NCBI RefSeq assembly: GCF_004519295.1
Contig: NZ_SOZH01000005.1
Span: 372,001 to 436,000 of the forward strand
Direction: 5' to 3'
Source of the DNA: Cellulosimicrobium funkei
Lineage (GTDB): Bacteria; Actinomycetota; Actinomycetes; Actinomycetales; Cellulomonadaceae
Length of the DNA stretch: 64,000 nucleotides
Positions within the stretch are counted from its first letter, which is position 1, and every line of letters starts with the position of its first letter. Under the pieces are notes generated by a model. That model made no database searches. It worked only from the letters and a program-made list of their open reading frames with translations, and was not told the origin of the DNA. Positions 8,525 to 18,908 of the stretch are shown here, piece after piece. Position numbers and translations under genes: made by a program.

Positions 8525-9079
8525 TCAGTCCTCCGAGACCGAACCGCCGGCCGCGAGGATCTTCTCGCGAGCCGCGCCCGAGAGGGCGTCGACCGCGACC
8601 TCGAGCTTGACGGTGATCTCACCCGTGCCGAGCACCTTGACGAGCTGGCCCTTGCGGACCGCGCCCTTCGCGACGAGGTCCTCGACGGTGACCTGGCCAC
8701 CCTCGGGGTACAGCGCCGCGAGCTTGTCCAGGTTCACGACCTGGTACTCGGTGCGGAACGGGTTCTTGAAGCCGCGCAGCTTCGGGAGGCGCATGTGCAG
8801 AGGCATCTGCCCACCCTCGAAGCGCTCGGGAACCTGGTAACGAGCCTTCGTACCCTTGGTACCGCGGCCCGCCGTCTTACCCTTCGACGCCTCACCACGA
8901 CCCACGCGGGTCTTGGCCTTCTTGGCGCCGGGAGCCGGACGCAGGTGGTGGACCTTGAGCGTGCCGCCGGCACCCTCGGTCTGCGCGGGGGTCTGCTCGG
9001 CCTTCGCCGGAGCAGACGCCTTCGCAGCGGTCTTCTTCTTCGGAGCCTCGGCGGTCTCCTTGGTGGCCTTCTCAGCCAT
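8525..9079 (-). CDS. rplO: 50S ribosomal protein L15
   Basis: L15, 184 residues. The usual start region [14 protein letters not shown] comes only after an N-terminal extension of about 40 residues rich in Lys, Ala and Thr ([20 protein letters not shown]), probably disordered. The core has [19 protein letters not shown] and [18 protein letters not shown]. The ATG at 9079 is preferred because GAGGAGG lies ten bases upstream; a GTG at 9085 overlapping the rpmD stop adds two residues and cannot be excluded. Confidence 0.95.
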   Translation of the reverse strand: MAEKATKETAEAPKKKTAAKASAPAKAEQTPAQTEGAGGTLKVHHLRPAPGAKKAKTRVGRGEASKGKTAGRGTKGTKARYQVPERFEGGQMPLHMRLPKLRGFKNPFRTEYQVVNLDKLAALYPEGGQVTVEDLVAKGAVRKGQLVKVLGTGEITVKLEVAVDALSGAAREKILAAGGSVSED

Positions 9080-9081
9080 GG

Positions 9082-9264
9082 TCACTCGACCTCCTCAACG
9101 GTGACGAGGTGCGCCACCGTCGCGACCATGCCGCGGATCTCCGGGCGGTCCTCCTTCACGGCGGTGTCGCCGATCCGCTTGAGGCCCAGAGTGCGCAGCG
9201 TGTCGCGCTGGTTCTGCTTGCCGCCGATGGCGGACTTCGTCTGGGTCACCTTGAGCCTGGCCAT
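9082..9264 (-). CDS. rpmD: 50S ribosomal protein L30
   Basis: L30, 60 residues, the short bacterial form: [19 protein letters not shown], then [18 protein letters not shown] and [10 protein letters not shown]. Its ATG overlaps the rpsE stop (TGATG), implying translational coupling. Its 3' end carries the ribosome-binding site of rplO. Confidence 0.97.
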   Translation of the reverse strand: MARLKVTQTKSAIGGKQNQRDTLRTLGLKRIGDTAVKEDRPEIRGMVATVAHLVTVEEVE

Positions 9265-9920
9265 CAGGCGTTCACCCCCGCAGCACGGGCACGCAGGAGC
9301 GCGGCCGGGGCCACGTCCTCGAGCGGGAGACCACGGCGCGCGGCGACAGCCTCAGGCTGCTCCAGGTTGCGCAGGGCCTCGACGGTCGCGTGCACGATGT
9401 TGATCGCGTTGGACGAGCCGAGCGACTTGCTCAGCACGTCGTGGATGCCCGCGCACTCCAGCACGGCGCGCACCGGACCACCGGCGATCACACCGGTACC
9501 CGGAGCGGCCGGACGGAGGAACACGACGCCGGCGGCGGCCTCACCCTGGATGGGGTGCGGGATGGTGCCCTGGATGCGCGGGACCTTGAAGAAGTTCTTC
9601 TTGGCCTCCTCGACACCCTTGGCGATCGCCGCGGGCACCTCCTTCGCCTTGCCGTAGCCGACGCCGACGGTGCCGTCGCCGTCGCCCACCACGACGAGCG
9701 CGGTGAAGCTGAAGCGGCGGCCGCCCTTGACGACCTTGGAGACGCGGTTGATGGTGACGACGCGCTCGACGAAGGCGTTCTTCTCGGCTGCGTCGCCACG
9801 GCGACCGTCGCGACGGTCACCGCGACGGTCGTCGCGGCGCCCCCCGCGCGCGTTCTGGTCGCTCGACTCGTTGGCGGCACCCGTGGGGGCGCCGGTGTTG
9901 CTGCGCTGCCCTGCAGCCAT
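9264..9920 (-). CDS. rpsE: 30S ribosomal protein S5
   Basis: S5, 218 residues, involved in decoding accuracy. The core has [34 protein letters not shown] and [15 protein letters not shown]. Before it lies an extension of about 45 residues with a highly charged Arg/Asp stretch ([18 protein letters not shown]), encoded by repetitive CGA/GAC-like codons. The ATG at 9920 is the natural start; the longer open frame has no homology. The stop overlaps the rpmD start. Confidence 0.96.
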   Translation of the reverse strand: MAAGQRSNTGAPTGAANESSDQNARGGRRDDRRGDRRDGRRGDAAEKNAFVERVVTINRVSKVVKGGRRFSFTALVVVGDGDGTVGVGYGKAKEVPAAIAKGVEEAKKNFFKVPRIQGTIPHPIQGEAAAGVVFLRPAAPGTGVIAGGPVRAVLECAGIHDVLSKSLGSSNAINIVHATVEALRNLEQPEAVAARRGLPLEDVAPAALLRARAAGVNA

Positions 9921-9960
9921 CAGAGAATCCTTTGCTTCCGTGTGGGGATGGTCGGCGTCG

Positions 9961-10332
9961 TCACAGGGACAGACCGCCCTCGCGAGCGCCGTCGGCGACC
10001 GCAGCGACCCGACCGTGGTACTTGTTGCCACCACGGTCGAAGACGACGGAGTCGACGCCCTTGGCCTTCGCACGCTCGGCGACGAGCTCGCCGACCTTGC
10101 GGGCCTTGGCGCTCTTGTCGCCGTCGAGCGCACGCAGGTCCGCCTCGAGCGACGAGGCCGACGCGAGCGTCTGACCGATCGTGTCGTCCACGACCTGAGC
10201 CGTGATGTGACGCGTGGAACGCGTCACCACGAGGCGCGGACGACCGGCGGTCCCCTTGATCTTCTTGCGCAGGCGCAGGTGCCGGCGCTGACGCGCGACG
10301 GCCTTGCCCTTGCCGAGAACCTTCAGAGCCAT
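9961..10332 (-). CDS. rplR: 50S ribosomal protein L18
   Basis: L18, the 5S rRNA-binding protein, 123 residues. [20 protein letters not shown] is the basic N-terminal segment. [15 protein letters not shown] and [30 protein letters not shown] complete the family pattern. It lies two bases after rplF and 40 before rpsE. Confidence 0.97.
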   Translation of the reverse strand: MALKVLGKGKAVARQRRHLRLRKKIKGTAGRPRLVVTRSTRHITAQVVDDTIGQTLASASSLEADLRALDGDKSAKARKVGELVAERAKAKGVDSVVFDRGGNKYHGRVAAVADGAREGGLSL

Positions 10333-10334
10333 CG

Positions 10335-10871
10335 TTACTTACCAGCCTTTCCAGCCTTGCGGCGGACGACCTCGCCGGCGTAACGCACACCCTTGCCCTT
10401 GTACGGCTCGGGCTTGCGGATCTTGCGGATGTTCGCTGCGATCTCGCCGACCTGCTGCTTGTCGATGCCGGAGACCGAGAACTTCGTCGGGCTCTCGACC
10501 GCGAACGTGATGCCCGCGGGCGGGGTCACGACGACCGGGTGGCTGAAGCCGAGGGCGAACTCGAGGTCCGAGCCCTTGGCCGTCACGCGGTAACCGGTGC
10601 CGACGATCTCGAGCTTCTTCTCGTAGCCCTGCGTCACGCCCTGGACGAGGTTCGCCAGGAGGGTGCGGGTCAGGCCGTGCAGCGCGCGGGACTCGCGCTC
10701 GTCGTTCGGGCGCGACACCACGAGGGTGCCGTCCTCCTGAGCGACCTGGATGGGGGCGGGCACGTGGTGCTCGAGCGAGCCCTTGGGGCCCTTCACGGTC
10801 ACGAGCGCGCCGCTGATGGTGACGTCCACTCCGGCGGGAACCGGAACGGGGATCTTGCCGATTCGAGACAT
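10335..10871 (-). CDS. rplF: 50S ribosomal protein L6
   Basis: L6, 178 residues, two related alpha/beta domains near the factor-binding site. It begins [17 protein letters not shown], contains [20 protein letters not shown], and ends with [18 protein letters not shown] and a basic tail. The ATG at 10871 is the family start; the frame is open further to 11183 but without homology. It overlaps nothing and follows rpsH by 19 bases. Confidence 0.97.
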   Translation of the reverse strand: MSRIGKIPVPVPAGVDVTISGALVTVKGPKGSLEHHVPAPIQVAQEDGTLVVSRPNDERESRALHGLTRTLLANLVQGVTQGYEKKLEIVGTGYRVTAKGSDLEFALGFSHPVVVTPPAGITFAVESPTKFSVSGIDKQQVGEIAANIRKIRKPEPYKGKGVRYAGEVVRRKAGKAGK

Positions 10872-10890
10872 GGCGTATCTCCTTTCCGGG

Positions 10891-11289
10891 TTACCAGACG
10901 TAGGCGAGGACTTCGCCGCCCACGCCCTTCGTGGCGGCCTGCTTGTCGGTGAGCAGACCGGAGGACGTGGACAGGATCGCCACGCCCAGGCCGCCGAGAA
11001 CCTTCGGCAGCTCGGTGGACTTGACGTACTTGCGCAGGCCGGGCTTCGACACGCGGCGCACGCCGGCGAGGCTGCGCTCACGGTTCGGGCCGAACTTGAG
11101 CTGGATGGTGAGGTTCTTGCCCACCGTCGCGTCCTCGACGCTCCAGCCGGAGATGTAGCCCTCGGCCTGGAGGATCTCGGCAATGTGCGACTTCAGCTTC
11201 GAGTACGGCATGGTCACCGTCTCGTGGTAAGCCGAGTTCGCGTTCCGCAGACGCGTCAGCATGTCTGCGATCGGGTCGGTCATCGTCAT
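10891..11289 (-). CDS. rpsH: 30S ribosomal protein S8
   Basis: S8, 132 residues, a primary 16S rRNA binder and the classical spc-operon autoregulator in E. coli. It starts [18 protein letters not shown] and ends with the rRNA-binding [12 protein letters not shown] and GGEVLAYVW. Whether it represses this operon cannot be read from the sequence. Confidence 0.97.
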   Translation of the reverse strand: MTMTDPIADMLTRLRNANSAYHETVTMPYSKLKSHIAEILQAEGYISGWSVEDATVGKNLTIQLKFGPNRERSLAGVRRVSKPGLRKYVKSTELPKVLGGLGVAILSTSSGLLTDKQAATKGVGGEVLAYVW

Positions 11290-11370
11290 CGGGCTCTAGC
11301 CCTTCCTCGACGTGGTATCCGGGCGGGGCGCGTCGAGCGACGCGCTCCGCCAGGACCTACGACGTAGTTG

Positions 11371-11556
11371 TTACCAGCTGCTCTTGGTGACGCCCGGAAG
11401 CTCACCACGGTGGGCCATCTCGCGCACGCAGATGCGGCACAGGCCGAACTTGCGGTACACCGAGTGCGGGCGACCGCACTTCTGGCACCGGGTGTAGGCG
11501 CGGACCGCGAACTTCGGCTTGGCGGCCGCCTTGTTGATCAGGGCCTTCTTCGCCAT
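11371..11556 (-). CDS. rpsZ: 30S ribosomal protein S14 type Z
   Basis: S14 in its short zinc-binding form, 61 residues, [20 protein letters not shown] at the start. Two Cys-X2-Cys pairs (CQKCG and CRIC) form the zinc ribbon; type Z is the constitutive form in actinobacteria. The ATG at 11556 lies one base after the rplE stop, with AAGGAG inside the end of rplE. The symbol rpsN is also used. Confidence 0.96.
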   Translation of the reverse strand: MAKKALINKAAAKPKFAVRAYTRCQKCGRPHSVYRKFGLCRICVREMAHRGELPGVTKSSW

Positions 11557-11557
11557 G

Positions 11558-12127
11558 TCAGTTCTCCTTGAAGGGGAAGCCGAGACGGCGCAGCAGGGAG
11601 CGGCCCTCGTCATCGGTCGTCGCCGTGGTCACGATCGTGATGTCCATACCGCGGACACGGTCGATCTTGTCCTGGTCGATCTCGTGGAACATCGACTGCT
11701 CCGTGAGACCGAACGTGTAGTTGCCGTTCCCGTCGAACTGCTTAGGCGACAGGCCGCGGAAGTCGCGGATGCGCGGCAGGGCGATCGACAGCAGGCGGTC
11801 CAGGAACTCCCACATGCGGTCGCCGCGCAGCGTGACGTGCGCGCCGATCGGCATGCCCTCGCGCAGCTTGAACTGCGCGATGGACTTGCGGGCCTTGGTC
11901 ACCTGCGGCTTCTGGCCGGTGATCGCGGACAGGTCGCGGATGGCGCCCTCGATGAGCTTCGAGTCCTTGGCGGCGTCACCGACACCCATGTTCACGACGA
12001 TCTTCGTGACGCGGGCGACCTGGTTGACGTTCTCGTGCCCGAACTCCTCCCGCAGACCGGCGACGATCTCCTCGCGGTAGCGCTGCTTCAGGCGGGGCAC
12101 CTCGGGGGCGACGATCTCGGTGCTCAT
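11558..12127 (-). CDS. rplE: 50S ribosomal protein L5
   Basis: L5, 189 residues, binds 5S rRNA and the P-site tRNA elbow. Family segments are [57 protein letters not shown] and the late [11 protein letters not shown]. The ATG overlaps the rplX stop (TGATG), so the two are translationally coupled. Confidence 0.98.
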   Translation of the reverse strand: MSTEIVAPEVPRLKQRYREEIVAGLREEFGHENVNQVARVTKIVVNMGVGDAAKDSKLIEGAIRDLSAITGQKPQVTKARKSIAQFKLREGMPIGAHVTLRGDRMWEFLDRLLSIALPRIRDFRGLSPKQFDGNGNYTFGLTEQSMFHEIDQDKIDRVRGMDITIVTTATTDDEGRSLLRRLGFPFKEN

Positions 12128-12468
12128 CAGATGTCCTTCCCGGAGCGCTTGGCGACACGCACGCGCACGGTGCGCTTGCGGCCGTCACGCTCGACCTCTT
12201 CGGTGCGGTACCCGACGCGGGTGCCCTTCTTGGTCTCCGGGTCGACGACCATCACGTTGCTGATGTGGATCGGGGCCTCGACGGTCTCGATCCCACCGGT
12301 CCGCGTGCCGCGCTGCGACTGGCCGACCTTGGTGTGCTTGGTGACGCGCTGGACGCCCTCGACGATGACGCGGTCACGGTCGGTGAGCACCTCGAGGACG
12401 CGCCCCTGCTTGCCCTTGTCCTTGCCCGCGATGACGACGACGAGGTCGCCCTTCTTGATCTTGGCCAT
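12127..12468 (-). CDS. rplX: 50S ribosomal protein L24
   Basis: L24, 113 residues, an early assembly protein. The KOW motif is visible as [20 protein letters not shown], followed by [12 protein letters not shown] and the C-terminal [11 protein letters not shown]. It lies two bases after rplN, and its stop overlaps the rplE start. Confidence 0.97.
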   Translation of the reverse strand: MAKIKKGDLVVVIAGKDKGKQGRVLEVLTDRDRVIVEGVQRVTKHTKVGQSQRGTRTGGIETVEAPIHISNVMVVDPETKKGTRVGYRTEEVERDGRKRTVRVRVAKRSGKDI

Positions 12469-12470
12469 GG

Positions 12471-12839
12471 TCAGAGCACCTCCGGAGCCAGCGAGATGAT
12501 CTTCATGAACCGCTTGTCGCGCAGCTCGCGCCCGACCGGGCCGAAGATGCGCGTGCCGCGCGGCTCGCCGTCGTTCTTGAGGATCACGGCGGCGTTCTCG
12601 TCGAACTTGATGTAGGAACCGTCCGGACGACGGCGCTCCTTGGCGGTGCGGACGACGACGGCCTTGACCACGTCGCCCTTCTTCACGTTGCCGCCCGGGA
12701 TCGCGTCCTTGACGGTTGCGACGATGACGTCGCCGATTCCGGCGTAGCGACGGCCCGAGCCACCGAGAACACGGATGCAGAGAATCTCCTTGGCACCCGT
12801 GTTGTCGGCGACACGAAGTCGCGACTCCTGCTGGATCAT
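12471..12839 (-). CDS. rplN: 50S ribosomal protein L14
   Basis: L14, 122 residues, at the subunit interface. It begins [19 protein letters not shown], has [20 protein letters not shown], and ends [13 protein letters not shown]. It is the first gene of the spc block, separated from rpsQ by 206 bases that contain a terminator and a further palindrome. No clear two-box promoter could be read there. Confidence 0.98.
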   Translation of the reverse strand: MIQQESRLRVADNTGAKEILCIRVLGGSGRRYAGIGDVIVATVKDAIPGGNVKKGDVVKAVVVRTAKERRRPDGSYIKFDENAAVILKNDGEPRGTRIFGPVGRELRDKRFMKIISLAPEVL

Positions 12840-12974
12840 GTAATGAACTCCTGTCGTCGAGCCGGTTCTCGCCGGGGGCGAGCCTTGCCGAACGGATAGC
12901 TGTCAGTGCCGGGTCCCTCGCGGGTGAACCGGCCAGGACCGGGCGGTGGACCCGCCCGACCTGTCCTCACTGGT

Positions 12975-12994
12975 TGCCGCACCGCGGTGCGGCA
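12975..12994 (-). other. Perfect 20-base palindrome between rpsQ and rplN
   Basis: TGCCGCACCGCGGTGCGGCA is its own complement. It stands between the rpsQ terminator and the rplN start, so it is in the spc leader or forms the second half of a double terminator. Confidence 0.5.
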
Positions 12995-13000
12995 CGAGAG

Positions 13001-13040
13001 CGGTCGTGACGAGCGAGCCGGGGCACGCCCGTCACGACCG
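13001..13040 (-). terminator. Terminator of the S10 block (after rpsQ)
   Basis: CGGTCGTGACG (13001-13011) pairs perfectly with CGTCACGACCG (13030-13040). It begins five bases after the rpsQ stop and separates the S10 and spc transcripts. Confidence 0.8.
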
Positions 13041-13045
13041 GTGGA

Positions 13046-13336
13046 TCACTTGGCCTTCTCGAGGATCTCCGCGAGGCGCCACCGCTTGGTCGCGGACAGC
13101 GGGCGGGTCTCCATGATGAGCACCAGGTCGCCCACGCCGGCAGAGTTCTGCTCGTCGTGCGCCTTGACCTTGCTCGTGCGGCGGATGACCTTGCCGTAGA
13201 GCGGGTGCTTGACCCGGTCCTCGACCTCGACCACCACGGTCTTGTCCATCTTGTCGCTCACGACGTAGCCGCGGCGCGTCTTACGGTGCGCGCGCTCCTC
13301 GGCCGCCTCGGGCGCGTTCGTTGCGTTCTCGCTCAT
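13046..13336 (-). CDS. rpsQ: 30S ribosomal protein S17
   Basis: S17, 96 residues, a primary 16S rRNA binder with an OB fold. After a short Ala/Glu-rich leader comes [20 protein letters not shown], then [19 protein letters not shown] and [17 protein letters not shown]. The ATG at 13336 is chosen because GTGAGG lies five bases upstream; a GTG at 13351 overlapping the rpmC stop would add five residues. Confidence 0.96.
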   Translation of the reverse strand: MSENATNAPEAAEERAHRKTRRGYVVSDKMDKTVVVEVEDRVKHPLYGKVIRRTSKVKAHDEQNSAGVGDLVLIMETRPLSATKRWRLAEILEKAK

Positions 13337-13347
13337 TCCAGCCTCAC

Positions 13348-13584
13348 TCACTCGGCGCTCGGCGCGGTTCGGATGCCGAGCTCGCGCTCACGCAGGATCG
13401 TGTAGATCCGCGCGATGTCGCGGCGGACGGCCTTGAGGCGCCCGTGGCTCTCCAGCTGGCCGGTGGCCGACTGGAAGCGGAGGTTGAAGAGCTCCTCCTT
13501 GACCTTCTTGAGCTCGGCGACGAGCGTCTCGTCGTCCATGGCGTCGAGGTCGACGGGGGCGAGCCCCTTCGTTCCGATTGCCAT
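13348..13584 (-). CDS. rpmC: 50S ribosomal protein L29
   Basis: L29, 78 residues, a helical hairpin near the exit tunnel that helps dock trigger factor and [41 protein letters not shown] and [16 protein letters not shown] are characteristic. The ATG overlaps the rplP stop (TGATG). Confidence 0.97.
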   Translation of the reverse strand: MAIGTKGLAPVDLDAMDDETLVAELKKVKEELFNLRFQSATGQLESHGRLKAVRRDIARIYTILRERELGIRTAPSAE

Positions 13585-14003
13585 CAGTTGCCACCACCCT
13601 CGCGCACCACGAAACGGCACTTCATCGGGAGCTTGTGGATCGCGCGGCGCATGGCCTCGCGAGCCAGGTCCTCCGGGACACCCGCCAGCTCGAAGACGAT
13701 CCGGCCGGGCTTGACATTGGCGACCCACCACTCGGGCGAACCCTTACCGGAACCCATGCGGGTCTCGGCAGGCTTCTTGGTCAGGGGACGGTCCGGGTAG
13801 ATGTTGATCCAGACCTTGCCGCCACGCTTGATGTGGCGGGTCATCGCGATACGAGCAGCCTCGATCTGGCGGTTCGTCACGTACGCCGGCTCGAGAGCCT
13901 GGATGCCGTACTCGCCGAACGAGATCTGGGTGCCACCCTTCGCCGCGCCGGAGCGCGACGGGTGGTGCTGCTTGCGGTGCTTGAGCCTGCGCGGGATCAG
14001 CAT
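13584..14003 (-). CDS. rplP: 50S ribosomal protein L16
   Basis: L16, 139 residues, near the A site and peptidyl transferase centre. It begins [59 protein letters not shown] and [19 protein letters not shown] are textbook L16. It follows rpsC by three bases and is coupled to rpmC. Confidence 0.98.
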   Translation of the reverse strand: MLIPRRLKHRKQHHPSRSGAAKGGTQISFGEYGIQALEPAYVTNRQIEAARIAMTRHIKRGGKVWINIYPDRPLTKKPAETRMGSGKGSPEWWVANVKPGRIVFELAGVPEDLAREAMRRAIHKLPMKCRFVVREGGGN

Positions 14004-14006
14004 GAC

Positions 14007-14852
14007 TCAGGCCTCCGTTCCGGTCTCAGGGGCCTTCGCCTCTGCGGCGGGAGCAGCCTGCTCGGGCGCCGCCGGCGACTCGGACGCGGGGGTCCGCTCG
14101 GCCGAACGCTCGGGACGACGGCCGCCACCACGACGGTCGCCGCCGCGCTCACCGCGCGGGCCGCCACGGCCCTGGCGCGGAGCGGCCGTGGCCTGCTGCG
14201 CGGCGAACTCCTTCTCGGTGACGTCGCCCTTGTAGATCCACACCTTCACGCCGATGCGGCCGAACGTGGTGCGGGCCTCGAAGAAGCCGTAGTCGATGTA
14301 CGCGCGCAGCGTGTGCAGCGGCACACGACCCTCGCGGTAGAACTCCGACCGGCTCATCTCCGCGCCACCGAGGCGGCCGGAGACCTGCACGCGGATGCCC
14401 TTCGCGCCGGCGCGCTGCGCGGACTGGATGCCCTTGCGCATGGCACGACGGAACGAGACGCGGCTCGCGAGCTGCTCGGCGATGCCCTGCGCGACGAGCT
14501 GCGCGTCCGTCTCGGCGTTCTTCACCTCGAGGATGTTGAGCTGCACCTGCTTGCCGGTGAGCTTCTCGAGCTCGCCGCGGATGCGGTCGGCCTCGGCGCC
14601 GCGGCGGCCGATGACGATGCCCGGGCGCGCCGTGTGGATGTCCACGCGGACGCGGTCACGGGTGCGCTCGATCTCGACCTTGGAGATGCCGGCGCGCTCG
14701 AGACCCGTGCTCATGAGCTTGCGGATCTGGACGTCCTCGCGGACGTAGTCGCGGTACCGCTGGCCGGGCTTGGTGCTGTCGGCGAACCAGCGCGACCGGT
14801 GGTCGGTGGTGATGCCGAGGCGGTACCCGTGCGGGTGAACCTTCTGTCCCAC
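14007..14852 (-). CDS. rpsC: 30S ribosomal protein S3
   Basis: S3, 281 residues, at the mRNA entry tunnel. It begins [14 protein letters not shown], has a KH domain with [14 protein letters not shown], and the C-terminal domain with [20 protein letters not shown] and [10 protein letters not shown]. The last 65 residues are a low-complexity tail, first Arg/Gly, then Ala/Glu/Pro ([17 protein letters not shown]). The GTG at 14852 overlaps the rplV stop (TAGTG). Confidence 0.97.
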   Translation of the reverse strand: MGQKVHPHGYRLGITTDHRSRWFADSTKPGQRYRDYVREDVQIRKLMSTGLERAGISKVEIERTRDRVRVDIHTARPGIVIGRRGAEADRIRGELEKLTGKQVQLNILEVKNAETDAQLVAQGIAEQLASRVSFRRAMRKGIQSAQRAGAKGIRVQVSGRLGGAEMSRSEFYREGRVPLHTLRAYIDYGFFEARTTFGRIGVKVWIYKGDVTEKEFAAQQATAAPRQGRGGPRGERGGDRRGGGRRPERSAERTPASESPAAPEQAAPAAEAKAPETGTEA

Positions 14853-15223
14853 TATCGGGCACTTCCCTTCGTGTTCTCACGCGGAGCGACGACCACGGTG
14901 ATGTGGCTGGTGCGCTTGAGGATGCGGTTCGCACGGCCCTGGGCCCGGGGGCGGAAACGCTTGAGGGTCGGGCCCTCGTCGACGAACGCCTCACGCACGA
15001 CGAGCTCCTGCTCCTCGAACGCTTCGCTCGCGCGGTCCGCCTTCACCCGGGCGTTGGCGATGGCGCTCTCCACGACCTTGCGGACGGGCTCGCTCGCCGC
15101 CTGCGGTGCGAACTTCAGCACCGCGACGGCCTCGGAGGCCTGCTTGCCACGGATGAGGTCCACGACGCGCCGGGCCTTCTGGGGCGTGACACGGACGAAC
15201 CGCGCCTGCGCCTTGGCTTCCAT
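14852..15223 (-). CDS. rplV: 50S ribosomal protein L22
   Basis: L22, 123 residues; its beta hairpin lines the exit tunnel. It starts [20 protein letters not shown], contains [20 protein letters not shown], and the hairpin segment with [20 protein letters not shown]. The ATG at 15223 is the family start; fourteen in-frame codons upstream are unrelated. The stop is coupled to rpsC. Confidence 0.97.
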   Translation of the reverse strand: MEAKAQARFVRVTPQKARRVVDLIRGKQASEAVAVLKFAPQAASEPVRKVVESAIANARVKADRASEAFEEQELVVREAFVDEGPTLKRFRPRAQGRANRILKRTSHITVVVAPRENTKGSAR

Positions 15224-15281
15224 TGCTGTCCTGCCTTCTTGTCTCTTGACCGTCCAGGTCGTCACCAGACTGACCCGGGGG

Positions 15282-15563
15282 TCAGCGGCGACGACCCTTC
15301 TTGTCGTCCTTCACGTGGCCGCGGAAGGTCCGCGTGGGAGCGAACTCGCCGAGCTTGTGGCCGACCATCGACTCGGTGACGAACACCGGCGTGTGCTTGC
15401 GACCGTCGTGCACGGCGAACGTGTGACCGAGGAAGTCGGGCGTGATGACCGACCGACGGGACCAGGTCTTGATGACGTTCTTGGTCCCCTTCTCGTTCTG
15501 AGCGTCCACCTTCTTCTGCAGGTGGTCGTCGACGAAGGGGCCCTTCTTCAGGCTACGAGGCAT
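15282..15563 (-). CDS. rpsS: 30S ribosomal protein S19
   Basis: S19, 93 residues, in the small-subunit head. It begins [19 protein letters not shown] and contains [20 protein letters not shown] and [15 protein letters not shown], ending in a basic tail. It lies 15 bases after rplB. Confidence 0.98.
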   Translation of the reverse strand: MPRSLKKGPFVDDHLQKKVDAQNEKGTKNVIKTWSRRSVITPDFLGHTFAVHDGRKHTPVFVTESMVGHKLGEFAPTRTFRGHVKDDKKGRRR

Positions 15564-15578
15564 GTCTCCAGGCTCCTA

Positions 15579-16415
<837 letters not shown>

Positions 16416-16446
16416 GGGGATCTGTCCTCAATCTGCTCTCGTCGGC

Positions 16447-16737
16447 TCAGCCGAAGATGTCGATCGTGCCCTCGCGGAGGGTGACGATCGCACGCTTGGT
16501 GTCCTTGCGCTTGCCCAGGCCGAAACGCGTGCGACGCGTCTTGCCCTTGCGGTTGATCGTGTTCACCGAGGCGACCTTGACCGAGAAGATCTGCTCGACG
16601 GCGATCTTGATCTCGGTCTTGTTGGCCCGCGGGTCGACGACGAACGTGTACTTGCCCTCGTCGAGCAGGCCGTAGCTCTTCTCGGAGACGACCGGCGCGA
16701 GGATCACGTCACGGGGGTCCTTGGTCACGGTGGTCAC
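16447..16737 (-). CDS. rplW: 50S ribosomal protein L23
   Basis: L23, 96 residues, the main docking site for trigger factor and SRP at the tunnel exit. [19 protein letters not shown] and [19 protein letters not shown] are family hallmarks. The GTG at 16737 overlaps the rplD stop (GTGA). Confidence 0.97.
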   Translation of the reverse strand: MTTVTKDPRDVILAPVVSEKSYGLLDEGKYTFVVDPRANKTEIKIAVEQIFSVKVASVNTINRKGKTRRTRFGLGKRKDTKRAIVTLREGTIDIFG

Positions 16738-17438
16738 TTCGCGGCCTCCTCGGCAGCAGTCTCGTCCGCCTCGGTGGAGGTGGCGACGGCCTTCGCGGAG
16801 CGACCCGTGGCCGGGCCCGTCAGGAACGCGTCGAGCGCGCCCTGCGTGAAGACGACGTCGTCGGAGACGAGCACGTCGTAGGTGTTGAGCTGGTCGGCCA
16901 CCAGGAGGTGGACCTGCTCGACGTTCCGCAGCGACTTGATCGTCAGCTCGTCGCCACGCTCGGTGACGACGAGGACGTGCTTGCGCCCGGAGAGCTTGGC
17001 GAGCGTCGTGACGGCGGTCTTGGTCGACGGCACGCCGTCGACGCCGAAGCCGGTCACCACGTGGACGCGGCCGTTGCGGGCGCGGTCCGAGAGGGCACCG
17101 CGGAGCGCGGCGGCCTTCATCTTCTTGGGCGTCCGCTGGTCGTACGAGCGCGGCGTGGGGCCGTGGACGACGCCACCGCCGGCGAACTGCGGCGCACGGG
17201 TCGAACCCTGGCGGGCGCGGCCGGTGCCCTTCTGCTTGTACGGCTTGCGACCACCACCGCGGACCTCGCCGCGGGACTTGGTGTCGTGGGTGCCCTGGCG
17301 TGCGGCAGCACGCTGGGCGACGACGACCTGGTGGATCAGCGGGACGTTGAGCTCGACGTCGAACACCTCGGCGGGGAGCTCGGCGGTGCCGGCCTTCTTG
17401 CCCTTGGGGTCCAGCACGTCAACGGTCAGAGCGGACAT
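16734..17438 (-). CDS. rplD: 50S ribosomal protein L4
   Basis: L4, 234 residues; its loop reaches the exit tunnel, and in E. coli L4 represses the S10 operon. Visible are [19 protein letters not shown], the loop [19 protein letters not shown] and [14 protein letters not shown]. The C-terminal tail is Ala/Glu-rich. The ATG at 17438 is preferred (AAGGGAG ten bases upstream); a GTG at 17447 overlapping the rplC stop would add three residues. Confidence 0.96.
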   Translation of the reverse strand: MSALTVDVLDPKGKKAGTAELPAEVFDVELNVPLIHQVVVAQRAAARQGTHDTKSRGEVRGGGRKPYKQKGTGRARQGSTRAPQFAGGGVVHGPTPRSYDQRTPKKMKAAALRGALSDRARNGRVHVVTGFGVDGVPSTKTAVTTLAKLSGRKHVLVVTERGDELTIKSLRNVEQVHLLVADQLNTYDVLVSDDVVFTQGALDAFLTGPATGRSAKAVATSTEADETAAEEAAK

Positions 17439-17443
17439 GGGGT

Positions 17444-18106
17444 TCACGCTCCCTTCGCGGCGCTGCGCACGAGGACGACGCCGCCCTTGGGGCCGGGAAC
17501 CGCGCCCTTGACGAGCAGCAGACCCTTCTCGGCGTCGACCGCGTGGACGGTCAGGTTCTGGGTGGTCTGACGGACGTTGCCCATCCGACCGGCCATGCGC
17601 AGGCCCTTGAAGACTCGCGACGGGGTCGAGGCCCCACCGATCGAGCCGGGCTTGCGGTGGTTGCGGTGCGAGCCGTGGGAGGCACCCACGCCGGAGAAGC
17701 CGTGACGCTTCATGACACCGGCGGTGCCCTTGCCCTTGGTCGTGCCCACGACGTCGACCACGGCGCCGGCCTCGAAGGCCTCCGCGGTGATCTCCTGGCC
17801 GAGCGAGTACTCGGTGGCGTCGGTGGTGCGGACCTCGGCGACGTGACGACGCGGCGTGACGCCGGCCTTCTCGAAGTGGCCCTTGAGCGGCTTCGTGACC
17901 TTGCGCGGGTCGATCTGGCCGTAGGCGAGCTGCACGGCGGCGTAGCCGTCGGCGTCCGACGTGCGCACCTGCGTCACGACGTTCGTGCCGACCGCGACGA
18001 CGGTGACGGGCACGAGGCGCCCGGCCTCGTCCCAGAGCTGCGTCATCCCGAGCTTCGTGCCGAGCACCGCGGTGACCGGGCGCGCGTTCTGCTGGGGGGT
18101 AGTCAT
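17444..18106 (-). CDS. rplC: 50S ribosomal protein L3
   Basis: L3, 220 residues, an early assembly protein near the peptidyl transferase centre. [19 protein letters not shown] at the N terminus, then [36 protein letters not shown] and GRMAGRMGN-type segments are diagnostic. It follows rpsJ by 14 bases. Confidence 0.98.
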   Translation of the reverse strand: MTTPQQNARPVTAVLGTKLGMTQLWDEAGRLVPVTVVAVGTNVVTQVRTSDADGYAAVQLAYGQIDPRKVTKPLKGHFEKAGVTPRRHVAEVRTTDATEYSLGQEITAEAFEAGAVVDVVGTTKGKGTAGVMKRHGFSGVGASHGSHRNHRKPGSIGGASTPSRVFKGLRMAGRMGNVRQTTQNLTVHAVDAEKGLLLVKGAVPGPKGGVVLVRSAAKGA

Positions 18107-18120
18107 GATGTCCTCCAGCC

Positions 18121-18429
18121 TCAGAGCTTGATCTCGATGTTCACGTCAGCCGGCAGGTCGAGACGCATGAGCGAGTCGACCGCCTTCGGCGTGGGATCGA
18201 TGATGTCGATCAGCCGCTTGTGCGTGCGCATCTCGAAGTGCTCGCGGCTGTCCTTGTACTTGTGAGGCGACCGGATGACGCAGAAGACGTTCTTCTCCGT
18301 CGGCAGCGGCACCGGACCCACGACCGTTGCACCAGCGCGCGTCACCGTGTCGACGATCTTGCGCGCCGAGCTGTCGATGACCTCGTGGTCGTAGGACTTG
18401 AGCCGGATGCGGATCTTCTGTCCCGCCAT
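18121..18429 (-). CDS. rpsJ: 30S ribosomal protein S10
   Basis: S10, 102 residues, also a NusG/NusE partner in transcription-translation coupling. It begins [20 protein letters not shown] and contains [20 protein letters not shown] and [15 protein letters not shown]. It is the first gene of the S10 block, with a 417-base upstream region. The ATG at 18429 is the family start. Confidence 0.98.
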   Translation of the reverse strand: MAGQKIRIRLKSYDHEVIDSSARKIVDTVTRAGATVVGPVPLPTEKNVFCVIRSPHKYKDSREHFEMRTHKRLIDIIDPTPKAVDSLMRLDLPADVNIEIKL

Positions 18430-18846
18430 GGCGTCGTCTGACTCTCTCTCTCGAACCGCTAGCTGTCCGACCCCCGCGCTCGGGCGTGTCGCGTAGTCGC
18501 GACGCACCTGGGCGCACACGCCGAGAGGCGCAGGGCCGTTGGATATGTGGACTCCCGCCGGGCTCCGTGCTGACGCACGGCTCCGCGAACCGGACCACAA
18601 CGTTTGTGCGAGCCTGTCGGAACGTGTGTTCCGCGGGGTACTCGATCCATGGCGACACAGAGAGCTCAACCCGCAGACCCGGGAGAAGTCCCGGGGTCCT
18701 GGCCCTCGGCGAGAGGACCGGTTCAACACACTGTTCGACACGTGAAAGAGCGCACCCGTAACAGGCAACCTGAACAGTCTGCCACACGAAGCCGCCGTCG
18801 TCCAAGTCGGGACGACGCGACGCCGGTGTGACGGTGACCGCAGGCC
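18430..18846 (-). other. Long untranslated region upstream of rpsJ
   Basis: No gene on either strand. It contains one clear hairpin, GACCCGGGA/TCCCGGGGTC with loop GAAG (18676-18698, one bulged G). TTGAGC (18664-18669) and TTGAAC (18721-18726) resemble -35 boxes on the minus strand, but neither has a convincing TANNNT at 16-19 bases. The S10 promoter must lie here, but I cannot place it. Confidence 0.5.
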
Positions 18847-18880
18847 GAAGGCCCGGTCCCGCGGACGGGACCGGGCCTTC
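18847..18880 (-). terminator. Terminator after tuf
   Basis: Perfect 15-base arms GAAGGCCCGGTCCCG and CGGGACCGGGCCTTC around CGGA, 28 bases after the tuf stop. It separates the str block from the S10 block. Confidence 0.9.
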
Positions 18881-18908
18881 GACGAGGTGCTGCGGAGGCA
18901 GCGTCAGA

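Noticed and set aside
12840-12974. spc-operon promoter near TATCCG
   Set aside because: The sixth base does not fit and no -35 is at the right distance.
18641-18669. S10-operon promoter at TTGAGC
   Set aside because: No TANNNT at 16-19 bases; left unplaced.
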